Shown here piece after piece: positions 26,401-37,926 of a stretch of DNA of 64,000 bases. The stretch lies in NCBI GenBank assembly GCA_013397435.1, contig VZRG01000005.1, forward strand, positions 767,508-831,507. The letters are read 5' to 3'. The position numbers were made by a program, and so were the translations under genes. How positions within the stretch are numbered: position 1 is the stretch's first letter; the number at the start of each line of letters is the position of its first letter. The DNA comes from Erythrocercus mccallii. Its lineage: Eukaryota > Chordata > Aves > Passeriformes > Dicruridae. A model generated the notes under the pieces. That model was not told the origin of the DNA and did not search any database. It saw only the letters and a program-made list of their open reading frames with translations.

Positions 26401-27346
26401 TTGTGGATTTGTGTCCTGTCACTTTTGAACACTGACAGCTTTCTAGAGAAATGTTATAATGGTCTGCACCTCACCTCTGTCATTTCTTCTTGATATCTGG
26501 TCTGTGATTTCACTCTATTCCCCAAGAAAGTTGGGGTTTTTTTTAACTCTTAGACAGAATTTTCTTCTTGCCTCGTTGCATAGTCAAATAAAGTGGGTTT
26601 TCTGTGGCAAATCAGTTTGGATTCTTATCCAGATACCTTATTTTCTGACATGAAATGTGTGAAGAAAAAGAAAATCCAAAGGAAAGCAACTTTAGGTGTT
26701 CATTCTGTGTCAATTTGTCTCTCTAAGATCCTGTATTATGTGATGTGCATCGAATTTCATTCCTTTTCCCTACAAGAGTGATCTCCTCTGTAGGGATGAC
26801 CAGTTGTATACTTTCAGGTTCTTCTCAATAATCATTTTCTGTGAAATTACATTTAGGCTTGTTCTGAGTAATAGCCAAGGCAGACTTTTCTAGGATGTAA
26901 AATTTTGTACCATAGAAGGATAAAACTTGACACATAGTTTTAACTCAAGACCAAAGGAGCAGTCTGGGGTTTGCTCCAAAACCTCTCCTGGTAGTAAGTG
27001 CTGGAATCAAGACCCCAGCCTGTTCCTTCCCAGTATTCTTAGGCTGTGCTGCCAGTTGTGTTGTCTGTGGCTGCCTAAACACAAGGCTCCAGCCACACAG
27101 TCTTTAGCTGCTCTAGGCAGTCTCCAGCCAGCTTGCACCGTGTCAATAGTTTTTCTGAAGTCAGGAGACAGATGTTCACCCCTGATTTCTTCATACAGAG
27201 AACCCCTGATAGTACTGGGCAATTGTACTGCCTGTACCCAGGAGTCACTGGCATTGTAACTTTCTGTTTGTGGAAGTTTCTGCTCCTGCCTTCAAGCAGA
27301 AGTAAAAGGGTGAAAACCAATGTCTGTTCCTAGGGGACACACTGAT

Positions 27347-27433
27347 GAGAGGGACAAGCAGAGAGGAGTGTGGGGAGAGAGGGACAGGGGGAGAAGAAAG
27401 AGGTAAAAGAAGGAAAGAAAGAGAAGGAAAGAA
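27347..27433. repeat. homopurine tract (GA/GGA/GAAA rich)
   Basis: Of 87 bases, only six are pyrimidines (27355, 27359, 27369, 27371, 27385, 27404). The words are GAGAG, GGGAGA and GAAAGAAAG. Such tracts can form triplex (H-DNA) structures, but that is inferred from base composition only. It lies about 500 bases from the A/C tract at 27948. Confidence 0.85.
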
Positions 27434-27947
27434 TGCTTTTTTATGTTCTTCTCTCCTGGTGGAACACATAGACCTGCAGCAATACCTCATCAGAAGCCTT
27501 TGACACTGGCCTGTCTACCTTCTAGCTCGTGATAACCCAAAAGTTGGGCAGAGTGCAGTTGAAATCAGAGTGCATTTTGTGGAGCTGCCTGGCTTGTGCT
27601 GAATGTCCTCCCTGATGCTTCCAAGCTCTTGAGGATAAATATGAGGTGTCACATCCCCTGCTGATCCTGCTAGCAGCAGTTTCTCCTTTTCCAGTGCTGC
27701 CAGGCTCCCTGCACAACCTGCCACCTTCCTCCACCTCTTCTTCAGCCTTGTTTTTACATTCAGACCTGGCAAAAAATTCAGGAGGAGTTGCAAGGCTGTC
27801 CTCTGTGATTTAGCAGGGATCCAGCATCTTTTGATTCTTGGGGTGAATATGAAGACACCCTTCTCCCAGTTACTGCAGATAATGCATCTGTTATCTCCTG
27901 AAGGTATCTGTGTCATGTCACAGGCTGTCTTGGCTTCCTTGAGAGGG

Positions 27948-28077
27948 AAAATAAAAAATAAAAAAAAAAAAAAAAAGCCAACAAAAAACCCAAACAACCC
28001 CCCCCCTAAAAAAAACCCAAACCAAAAACCACCCTCCCCCCCAAAAAAAAAACCCAACCAAACAAAAAACCCCAAAA
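27948..28077. repeat. long A/C low-complexity tract
   Basis: About 130 bases consist almost wholly of A and C (A runs, C9, C8, ACC and CCAAA words), with a few T and one G. On the minus strand this yields a 191-codon open frame (27515-28090) rich in glycine, phenylalanine and tryptophan, and on the plus strand a lysine/proline/asparagine-rich frame (27831-28106). Both are composition artefacts and neither should be taken as a gene. Confidence 0.9.
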
Positions 28078-30561
28078 GTCTCCTTCCCATTCAAATCACA
28101 TTGTGACTTTCCTGTGTATAGGGCTGCAGCGATACCCTGCATCTGTGAGAAAGTAGATGTGAACTTTTCCTCTTACATTTTGTGATCAGGGTAATAACAT
28201 GATAAATTGTAGGCTGAGGTGCATGTGTCTAAACTGCACGGAAACCCATTTTTCTAGTAAACTGCTCAGATTGTATATTGTCCTGTGATCTTTCCATGAA
28301 AAATAATCTCAGGTCACCTTGTCTGACTCTTGACTGTGTTATTGTTTGTCCTATATTCAGTAATAATATAAGGAACTTCTAAGTAATTTTATCTTGTATT
28401 TGTAAGGAAGGGAAGTGAGGGCTGCTCTAGAAATTTGAAGCATTAAATAAATTGCTTCAGGCTTTTAAATGCATTCCTTTTTCTGCCCTAAAACACCCTA
28501 AAATTAACAATTTGAGGAGGGGGCTATTAAGATCTGCCCCCTACTTCTGCTGGTTGTGTCTGTATTAAGGTTGAGATTAAAATTATTTCATTTTTAAGTC
28601 TATTTTAAAACATGCAAAAATTAACTTATGAGGAAATGTTGCCCTAAGCATAATTTTATGACCCATACATTTTGAATATTTAAAGCAGTACTAATAAAAA
28701 TAAAGCGGTGAATATTCTCAGGGGTTTAATTTTGCTGGTGTGTGTTGATCTGATGGTTTGTGAATTTTACTACATTTCATTAGGGAAATTTTACCAGAGA
28801 AATGGAGTTGAATATACAAAATAGTTTATCCTAAATTGGCAGCATGAATCCTCAGTAGAGCTTGTTTACACGTACTGATTCACTTGAACACTTACTTTAT
28901 GAAGGAACGTTTTGGAAATAATTTTATTTTATGCAGCACTTAAGCAAAAAAGGTAGAAAAAGACTTGCTGAAACAATCTGGTTTTGGATGGGAGTCTTTC
29001 AGATTCTTAGAAATGTTTTTTACATTTATTTCTGTTGAACATTATTTTCCTATCCATCAGTAGAGCTTGAGATAAGTTCAATAAGCCCATTTTCAGATAA
29101 CTGCCCTGAATTTTTATTGATATTGAAGTTTGAAATTAAATAAATTCCATGAAGTCAACAGCACTGAAATTTTACTAGATGTCAACCTCAAAGGAGAAAA
29201 TACTTCTAAGATTAAAAAGCTGGAGACAAGTGCAGTCTTTCTTGCAAAACTTGAAAGTTTGGCTAGACACACGTCTCTGAACTAAACCTCCTCAGTATTA
29301 CCTAACTTTCTGTTTATAGTGCTGTAATAGTAATTAACTAGAGGAACAGCTTACACATACATACTCAACATACTTAAGGACAAGTAACAAATAAAGTGTT
29401 TTTAAAACAAAATTGTCATAGTGCTGAAAACAGTAATGAGAAAAGTGCTTTTCCTTTCAAAATCAATTTGCATTGTCCCTGGATTTGTAATTTATGCTTT
29501 CCTTTTTTTAAAAAAAATTTGTTTCCATTTTATTTGTAGCTGCTTTTAATGTTTACTGAATGGTCTTTCCCCAACCCTCACTCTTAAAATTCAGCAGCAA
29601 GTTAGATTAGTGTTTACTCTCCCCTGGAGAGTGCTTGCTTCATATTTCCTTTTTAAGATAATGGAGGAACTCTTTGAAGTGAAGCATTTCATTGGAATTG
29701 AGTATTCTGTGGGGTGAAAGAATGATTTCAGCCAGTGAGAGGTGAAAAGGAAAAGATACATTCTTTTTATTCCAACAATACATTTTTTTCCTTGATATTC
29801 CTAGCCTTTTTTTTCTTGGTATTTGAAGCCTGACTGCAAACAGATATTGGAGAAAAACATTTCTATGTTCACACAAGACTTCTTTTCTTGATTCCAGGTC
29901 CAAAGAGATTTGGAGAGACGTTTAAACTCCAGATATTTCAGGGCTGACTCAGCTTTAATACTTCTGTCATGTTTCTCTACCTCTTCTATAATGTTGACTG
30001 ATATTTAAATGGTGCTATTAGAGGGTGTTATGCATGGCACTCCTGCAGTCATGTTTTACAAGTTTAATGAGGACCAGGCAGGATTTATTTCTAATGTGGC
30101 CTGTTGTATTGAATGGAAGCTTCAGTTTCTCTCTTAGTCCCAACATGAGATAACTTTACAATGTGCTGAAACTAAGCAGGGCTTGCTGAGGTTGGACCCG
30201 CTCCTCACAATGCTCAAGTGAGCTACAAAGCAATCCCAGTTTGTCATCTATTACCATTTTTTCTTATTCTTTTTCTAGGGCTTAGTTGCATTGCATTTAT
30301 AGTATTATTGAGCTAGTAAAGAGAGACATTTCCTGTTTATTGTTTGATAAAGGGATTTGACAAGTAAGAATAAAATAGCATTTAGTTAAAAATTTGGATT
30401 CAAATAAACGGAAGAACAGCAACCAGAATTATTTAAAGAAGTATTATTTGTACAAGTATATTTTAGAGTACAATACCAGTTACCAGTGAAGGGAATATTA
30501 TCTCTACATGTCTCTCTGTAGATATGATGACAGAATATGACAGCTACTTCTGGAGTTGCAT
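28078..30561. other. noncoding stretch, nothing recognised
   Basis: Very AT-rich sequence with many TTTAAA/AATTA words and no open frame above 90 codons. A T7A8 self-complementary block lies at 29513-29527. No transposon, exon or RNA gene is recognised. Confidence 0.55.
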
Positions 30562-30638
30562 TTATAAGGTAAATAAATAAATAAGGTAAATAAATGTAAC
30601 AAAATAAAACAAAACAAAACAAAAAGAGAGAGAAAAAG
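30562..30638. repeat. compound A-rich microsatellite
   Basis: (AAAT)n units with a repeated 'ataaggtaaataaat' word are followed by (AAAAC)n and then a short (AG)n stretch. This compound simple repeat fades into unique sequence at both ends. Confidence 0.85.
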
Positions 30639-33600
30639 TATTGGGTGTACCAGCTTGTGTACAAGATAAAATTTGGACACTTTGACCTACTACTCTAGTT
30701 CATCATTCTTGACATTTATTTTTCATATTTGAAAGTTTTGAACAGCATAAAGCACACGTCACTGATGATCTGAAAAGGAGAAGGCGATCTTTCTGCTGTG
30801 ATGTCATTTCTACTTTAAAAAGTGTGCAAGCTGTGGCTTTGAACCGGACAAGGTAAAAGCAGTCGTGCTGAACTTGGTCAAATGCAGTGGCTCTTAGCAG
30901 AGAAGGCTGAAGCATTGTGAAAGTATAGTAGGATATTTCTCCAAACAGTACAATAATACATTTTTTTTTTTTGGTAGTTAGGAGGGGAACTCATTTCCAT
31001 AAAATGAAACCAGAAACACCCAATAGCTCAGTGACCTAATCTTTGTTTTTATCCCTGAATGACTTTAAACTTTTAAATCCTAATATTATTGCCAGGGAAA
31101 AAACAATTTTCTGTAGGACTTGAACACATCTTCAATTGTTCTTATTCTCTGCATTTCTTTTACTGGGAACTTTTTAACAAGAAAGCTTATCCACACAGGA
31201 GAACAGTGAACAATAACAAGGACATATGATATGATTGTTGGAAACACTAACACATTCCTAAGAGTCACCCCCTATTTATGATGCTGAAGTCTACATCCTT
31301 GTATTTGCTCCAGATGTGAGGGAAGCACTAAAGAAGAAGGAACCTATTAATAAGTGCAAAGGCTCTGTGGAAAGATGTCTATGTCTGTGAGCAACTACCT
31401 CTCTTCACAGCTGGTCTTTCTGAAAGTAGAGGGCATTCATATCATTCATAGATACTGGTGCAACAGAGGATTTTCTGCACAAAACTGACCTTAGAACCTC
31501 AACTAATTAGTCTGCATTAACCCTGAAACATCTGGCTGGGTGTAGGGTTTGACTCCCCTCATGGCAAGTGATGGAAGCAGGGAGAGAGTGTATCACCAAT
31601 GAGCAAAGAGGGGCTGCTAATACCAGCAAGTACAATCTGAAGCCCAGCAGTCTGTTACAAAATGTGCATAAAGTCACAGTTTGCATTTTGAGTGTGAGAA
31701 AAAAATCGTTTTCCCCCAGGTTTTCATATTGAACTCAAAGCTGCGATTGTTGATGTAGCATCCACAGTGCATCAGGTACTTTCAGATGCAGTGCCCTGAA
31801 GTTTTCGTGTGGGCACCACCATTATGAAGTTCAGCTTTATCAACACTGCCATTGAAACAATGCTTCTTTGTAAGCAATAGTTATGGGAATTTAAGTGAAG
31901 CAATGTTTCCTTAGGTTTTGAGCTGTGGAAATAGTGACTGTCAATATTCTTTGGAGTGTTTCCCCCCTGCTAACAACTGTGGGGGGTCGGTAAAGAGTGC
32001 GTTGGACTTCCTGGGTCTCGGCACTCTTAAAATCACACCTTGCTCAGCTGTGATGTTGCTCAGCTTTCCACTTTGTCTCTGGGGGAGTGTTACATATAAA
32101 TTCTTCATCTGATCTTCAGCTGGTGGGATGACCTACTTGTGCCCTCTTAAGAATGGGCAAATTTAAGGCAGGTGCATTTTCTTTCTTGGTAGTACATTAA
32201 AAGCAATGATGTTAAAGCTCTGAATTCAAGAAGTTTTTGTGGCTTCTCAGAAGACATTGGCAGCAGCCTGGGGCTGCTCTCACTCAGCTGTTGACTGTGG
32301 AAGGTTAGGGGTTTATTCTACTTTAAGGGAGACAGTGGTATTTTAGGAAAAATGTAGCATGTTGTCCTGGTTTCAGCTGCTTGCATTATTCTGTACTTAG
32401 ATTTGAAAGGAAAATCCTCCTATAAACCATCATTATAGAGGAGATGACTAAATTGCACTTTTTTTTTTAAACTTTGTAGCCAATTCTTGAAAAAGTAGTA
32501 TAATACTGGTGAGCAAGTAGTCACCTATTTTTCCTAAAAAGGTGGATGAAGATGACTGTAGTACTTGAGATAAAAAGAATATGGTTAAAAGACTAAGCAT
32601 CAATTTTTAGATGGTTGGTTGTATTTATTTTGCTGGGGTTTTGGTCTGTCATTGTTATAGCTAGTTAGTACAAGACACTGTTTAAAGTAAGAATTGCTTT
32701 TTTGTTTTCTTTAGCTAAAAAAAATATTGTGTTCCATTATGCTGTATCCTCTTTATAGGAATTAGAGCTAAGTTGCCCATTTCAGATATTAGAAATGTTC
32801 TGAACCCTCATTTTGGAACCCAACCAGCCAGAGACATACTAGAGATTTGTCTGGTAACCATTCAAATTTCAACTTCAGTTTTGTACTTGGCTTTATATTC
32901 TTGGGCAACAGCAGGGCATTTGCTTTCTTTCTGAGCAAACATGGGGTTTCTGTCTTCTGCCTCATCAGGAGGTTTGGAGAAAGCTGCTCCAAATGCCAGA
33001 AGTAATAAGATAGGGGAGTGGAGAACACAGTTGTGATGATGATGATGACTTGAATGTCATATTCCATCTGAGAACCAGGGAATCTGACTGTGTCAAAAAC
33101 CAGAGTATAAGTTTAGTGAACAATGGCTGCAGAACTGTGAACCAAAACAGATCTACTGTAAAATATTCAGAGGTTTATGTTAACTTATGTTAACTTCATG
33201 TATTCTACATGTAAAAAATATTTTATGGCCAAAAGCACTAAGCAAGAGGGACCATTTTTTCCTGAATAAAAAGGGAGTACCAGGTCAATTTAGAGAACAA
33301 AATCATTGCACACTGCAGCAAACACAGTGGTGGTCTCAGTGATGTTATTTATGGCATATATCATTCAGGTTACTAGACATGAACAATTTCTATTTTCTTG
33401 TTTAGAAGAACATTCTCAATTCTAATTTTTCTATTTTCTGTTTTGCACTTCTAATTAATGTAACTGTTTTCATAAAAGAATGATCAAAATTTATTTTTCT
33501 GTTCAATAATGAACTTACTGGTTCATTATATATGTTATATGTTCGTGTACAGGAGTATAGCCTTCCTCTGTTCCTGTCTTTCTCTCAAATAAAATAAAAA

Positions 33601-36600
33601 ATATGGCTGAGTTTGTTGTAAACACACTTAAGAAAATAAGAGGGACCTGAGGGAGATTTTGATGGAACATTCAGCAGCCGAAGTGTCCAATGAAGTTGAC
33701 CACTGTGATGCTATAGAATTTAACAGAAATTCCTTCTCATTATAAGTGGCTAATGTCCTGAATTCACAGCATGAATTGGCATGCACGTTTTGGTTCCTTC
33801 AACACCATCATTTGCTACTGTTCATTGTGGTCTCAGCCTGTAGGAGAGGCCTTTTCTACCTCTTTCCTCTCGGCTTTACACAAAGGAGATGCTAATAAAT
33901 ACAGTAAAGAAATCTCTCAAATACTTTTTTGCTGCCATTTGGCACCTCATTTTTCAGAAATGCATAGAGAACTGCACAGGAAAGTGAGTGTTTTGGTTAG
34001 GTGTTTTTGTCGGTTTTTTTCTCTACTTTGGCCTATCTTTTAAGGCTGCCCTTAAAAAGAAGCTGATGGCAATGGCAGCCTTCCTGATGAAATCTTCATT
34101 AGGGAATGGGTTGAGGCCATTCATCATTTCACAGGAATAACTGAAATGGTGTCTGGCAGCAACAGCTCTGGCACTCTGGACTGAAACTGCAGCCTCAGGG
34201 AAAAATGTACTCTCATCCTTTTTACCCAACAGCTCCCCCAGCCCCACAGTTTCCACATAGCTGTATCAAGCAGCCAATTCACCCAGAGGGGAGTGGATGC
34301 TTCATATGTAGTTGCACATCAACTCTCCCAGGGTTCTTAAGCATTTAACTCATTTTTTGCTTTGGGAAAAAAGAAAAGAAATACTACAGATGTTTTGAGT
34401 TTTATTTTCTGAAATGAGTGCATTGCAGACAGCTCCTGTGCCTCCCTGGGAAACAAGTAACCACCCAAGCAGTCCTCCTGCTCGTGCAATGGTCATCTCT
34501 TGATAACCAAGGTTCAGAGGGGCATTTCATAAAAGGATCATCACCCACTTTTTTCCATTAATGTCTTTCTTTTACAAACAGAATTGTCAGGGAGAATTTT
34601 CAAGACTTTTTATTTGGGCAGTATATGAGATCTTTGTTAAACTCAACTCCACTATCACTGCCAACTATCTTAGGAATCCCTGGGGCAGCTCAGTGCACTG
34701 TAGCCCTGTCCACAATGTGCAGATGTTGTGCAGTGTGGTTGAAGTCACTGCTCATGCATACTTTGCTGTGTCGCAATGCACAGCAAATCCAGAGCCATGA
34801 ATGTGTCACCCGGATGATTTGTGCAAAACAATAATTCCAGCATTATTGTTGTGTTGGGATTTACATGTGGACATGGTGACTATTTGTAAAGAACATATAG
34901 AGTACGATATTTCTGAATTGAGTTTACCAAATATATGTAATAGTTATAGGCATAGATTTCTCTCCAAAAAATTTCTGGATAAAAATTGTTGGAATTCACA
35001 GAAAAATAGTTTCATAAGGTGTAGGTAGAAAACCTAGTGTGCATGGCGTTAATATTGTGTACCGTGTCCTTTTTTTTAAAAAAAAAAAAAGGTTTAATTT
35101 GTGTTTTAATCTTTTCATCAACAACTGAAAAAATTGTTGTCTTTCAAAACTAAATACTTGCTCTGGCACCAAAAATCTTCTGTGGGTAAAACTGTGCCTC
35201 ATGGGAAGCATATTCATTTGGAGTAGACTTTTTTCCTGACTTGCTGTCATGCATTCTTATACATTGTCTATAATTGCTTTCAGTTACAGATAGCCCATTT
35301 TCTACAGCTCAACGTATTTAATCATACTTATGGAAACATGCGAGGTGTTTTCCTCAAAATTAATAACTTTTAAAAATGACAAAATAAAATTCCATTGCAC
35401 TGGAATTTGTTATGTAGCCCTCAGGAAGGGAAGACACTCTGGCTTTGCCTGAATCCCTATGAAATTAAACCTCTTTCATTGGACATAGCAATTACTTTAA
35501 TTATAGCGCTGGGGATTTGGATAGAAGCTGGTCTGCAGGGCTCTGCCTCACACCCAGCAGTGTGCTAACTTCAGCTTCAGCTGAGATAGAGCCAGAGAGA
35601 AGCTTGGCATCTATGAAGTGACCTTCCTAATGATAATTCCTGTCCTCTGGGAGAAAAGAACTGGGTGGAGGAAGGAGGGAAAGCAAGGAAGAATGGGAAA
35701 TGTTACTCCATGTCTAGCTTAGAATAAGGAGGAGGATTGTGCCTGGTGCTGAGCCATCCCTGCACTTTTCTTTGCTCAGTGGTCAGAGAGCTGTCCTTTG
35801 CTTCTCCTCCAGCTTGCCTTGCTTTGCGATGGCAAGGTGACAAGGAATGCTGCATAAACAGGAATGAAAGAATGCCTTTGCAAAATTATAATGGTGCCAT
35901 TGGTATTGCATTCAGCTGCCTCCTGTTTCACCATGTTGTAGGTTTCTCTTTCCTCCTCATTTTGACTGGTAAAGGAGGAAAGTGAAGTCTGACTGGTCAC
36001 TGTCCATGTCTGCCACTCATCCCTAACTTTCTCAAGCATGAAAATAGAAAGTGAGGGTGTCAGTACTAGTAAATCAGGAGGCCAAACCGTCCAAACTGGA
36101 TACCATGCAGTCATCAGAAATGTTTGTGACAGGTATTCATAATTGAATTTTAAACTAAATTGACTTTTTCCTCTTTTCTTTTTTTTTTTAATTGTAGAAA
36201 GACAAGTCTAAAAGCTTTGCTTTTTCTATGTGTTCAAACCGAAATAGGAATGTAGTTTCTTTTTTTTTTTAATTATTAGCTTTTCCTGAGAAGGTGTGCA
36301 CATTCACTGTGATTTCTGATGAATGCATGACTGCAGCTCTGTTTGTCTCTGAAAGTGAGGTCCTTATTTTTCAGGAATGTAGACTTCAGCCATCCTTTAG
36401 AAATGCAGAGCAGGTGGGACCTGCATAGCCCTGTTTTCATCTAGTGAGTTGCTAATTTCCCCCAACACACTGAGTCCCTCCTTGCACTTCAGGGAGGGGA
36501 AGAAAGAATGTTTGTTCCTCCAGCAAATTCTGAGTGTGTAATGCCCATAGTAGAAAATGAGACTGGCAGACTGGTGTGATGGACTGTACTTGAAGTCTCT

Positions 36601-37780
36601 GTGATTTTATGTGGTGTTCCTGTGTTATAAGGACTCCACAAAATGGGATATTTGAGGCGAATTGCTGTTGTTACTGCCTTTGGCTTCCCAAAGTAGCAGC
36701 AGGTGTGTTAGTGTGGACTCTGCCTTCTTGCTCATCATCTGCTGTCCTTTCTACCTGGCTGCTCAGTGGTAGTGAGCCATGGATGTGCCCAGAACCTGGT
36801 AGCATGGGTGCCAGGCTGCCAGGTTGTTGTGACAGCAGGATTATGAGCACGTGCTGCTGTGGCAAGTGACATCAATTCTTCAGTTTCTGCCACTCAATAT
36901 CAGAAACAAAATTGCACAAAGACTGTAGTAGGATTGAAATTTTTAGGAACATTTAAATTACAGAATCACTGCGCTCCCAGGCTGTAAAATTAAATGTTAC
37001 TGTTCACTGAAGTAATTGAGTTGAAATGGCTTGCAAGAAAGCACCCCAGCAACTGTCATTTGAGTAAAGTGTTGTCTGTGCTCAAGTTTCCATGTTCACT
37101 TTCTGAATGGGGAAGCCAGTCAAGTGCTTCCAGGATGTCCATCAGGAGTGATGCAGCAGCCAGGCTACAGTGCTGGGCCCAACCTCACCTAAGACATGCC
37201 TCAGTCAATGGAAGGGAAACATGTAAGGATGAGCAATTTCACGTGCTGAAGCCCTATGGGCAAATGAAGCTAAGCATCTGGCTCCATGGGTGCAGATCAA
37301 TGGAGATACAAATGCAGAGGTAACTCTGGCAACCTGAGTGTTCCTGCAGTGCAAGCACCCACAGCGCAGGCATATCACAGAGTGGAGACAAGAAAGGATA
37401 CTGCACATTTATCTGCACAGCATTGTTAACACATCATTCCCTCAAGACTAAGACTAACAAACCTTGGGTTTCCTGCAGATTTCTGTTGCAAAGTTGATCA
37501 ATGGTGGTGTTTCAGAAGTTCACAAGATCTGAGTGACACTTTTTTCATGATGAAGGCATTTGTAAGGCCCCTCTCCTGTGTGAGTAATCTGCTGTCCAAC
37601 AAAATGGGAACACATACTTTTTTTTTCCTTACAGGTGGGGGAATTTGCTTGGTCTCTCATCTTCCTTTATGACAGAGGACATGTAGGCCTGTAGTTTGTC
37701 TTTGAAAACCTTATCTTTCTATCAGGTTTGGCAGCTATTAGCTTAAAAAACTATGAATGCAAAACAGCATGTTCAGTCAT
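30639..37780. other. noncoding stretch, no gene recognised
   Basis: Only short homopolymers and small duplications are visible: T12 at 30961-30972, T10 at 32459-32468, a perfect 10-bp tandem pair at 33175-33194, T8A13 at 35070-35090, T11 at 36179-36189 and T11 at 36260-36270. The pyrimidine run ending in TAG at 36197 resembles a splice acceptor, but every downstream frame closes quickly. The longest frames are 112 codons (35776-36114, minus) and 109 codons (36994-37323, plus), without motifs. Confidence 0.5.
35070..35090. repeat. T8A13 block
   Basis: Eight T directly followed by thirteen A, self-complementary over 16 bases. A simple sequence block, also similar to the smaller T7A8 block at 29513-29527. 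Confidence 0.85.
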
Positions 37781-37926
37781 GGCACCAAGCCTAACAGGGT
37801 TCAGGTGTTTGGACAATGCTCTCAGACGTGTGGTGTGTTTTCTGGGGTTGTTCTGTGCAGAGCCAGGAGCTGAACTTCATGGTTCTTGTGGGTCCCTTCC
37901 AACTCAGGATATTCTATGATCCTATG
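37781..37926 (+). mobile_element. CR1 LINE 3' end fragment
   Basis: About 146 bases match the layout of an avian CR1 3' untranslated end as I know it: a 'caccaagcct' start, a 'tttggacaatgctctcag' block, 'ggagctgaacttcatgg', then 'gggtcccttccaactcagg' and the terminal ATTCTATGAT with a second, imperfect copy (CCTATG). The copy is severely 5'-truncated and carries no coding sequence. Its 3' wording differs from the copies at 50.0 and 62.1 kb, so it likely belongs to a different CR1 subfamily. Orientation is plus, because the tail octamer lies at the right end. It is the leftmost transposon I can identify in the window. Confidence 0.88.

Larger units (their letters stand above)
22810..27346. other. 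noncoding stretch, no gene recognised
   Basis: Contains A11 followed by (TA)7 at 23252-23276, a T/G-rich tract at 23346-23439 and a perfect 12-bp tandem duplication at 25192-25215. A patch at about 25845-25990 is richer in GC and CpG than its surroundings and has open frames on both strands (68 codons plus, 74 codons minus), neither with a recognisable motif. Nothing else can be named. Confidence 0.5.

Noticed and set aside
27515..28090. 191-codon minus-strand open frame, glycine/phenylalanine-rich
   Set aside because: The N-terminal part is the translation of an A/C-only low-complexity tract read backwards; the rest has no motif. It is a composition artefact.
36160..36292. Splice-acceptor-like pyrimidine run ending in TAG at 36197 with a possible short exon
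   Set aside because: All frames downstream close within a few dozen codons and there is no matching strong donor or coding texture; T runs of this kind are common here.
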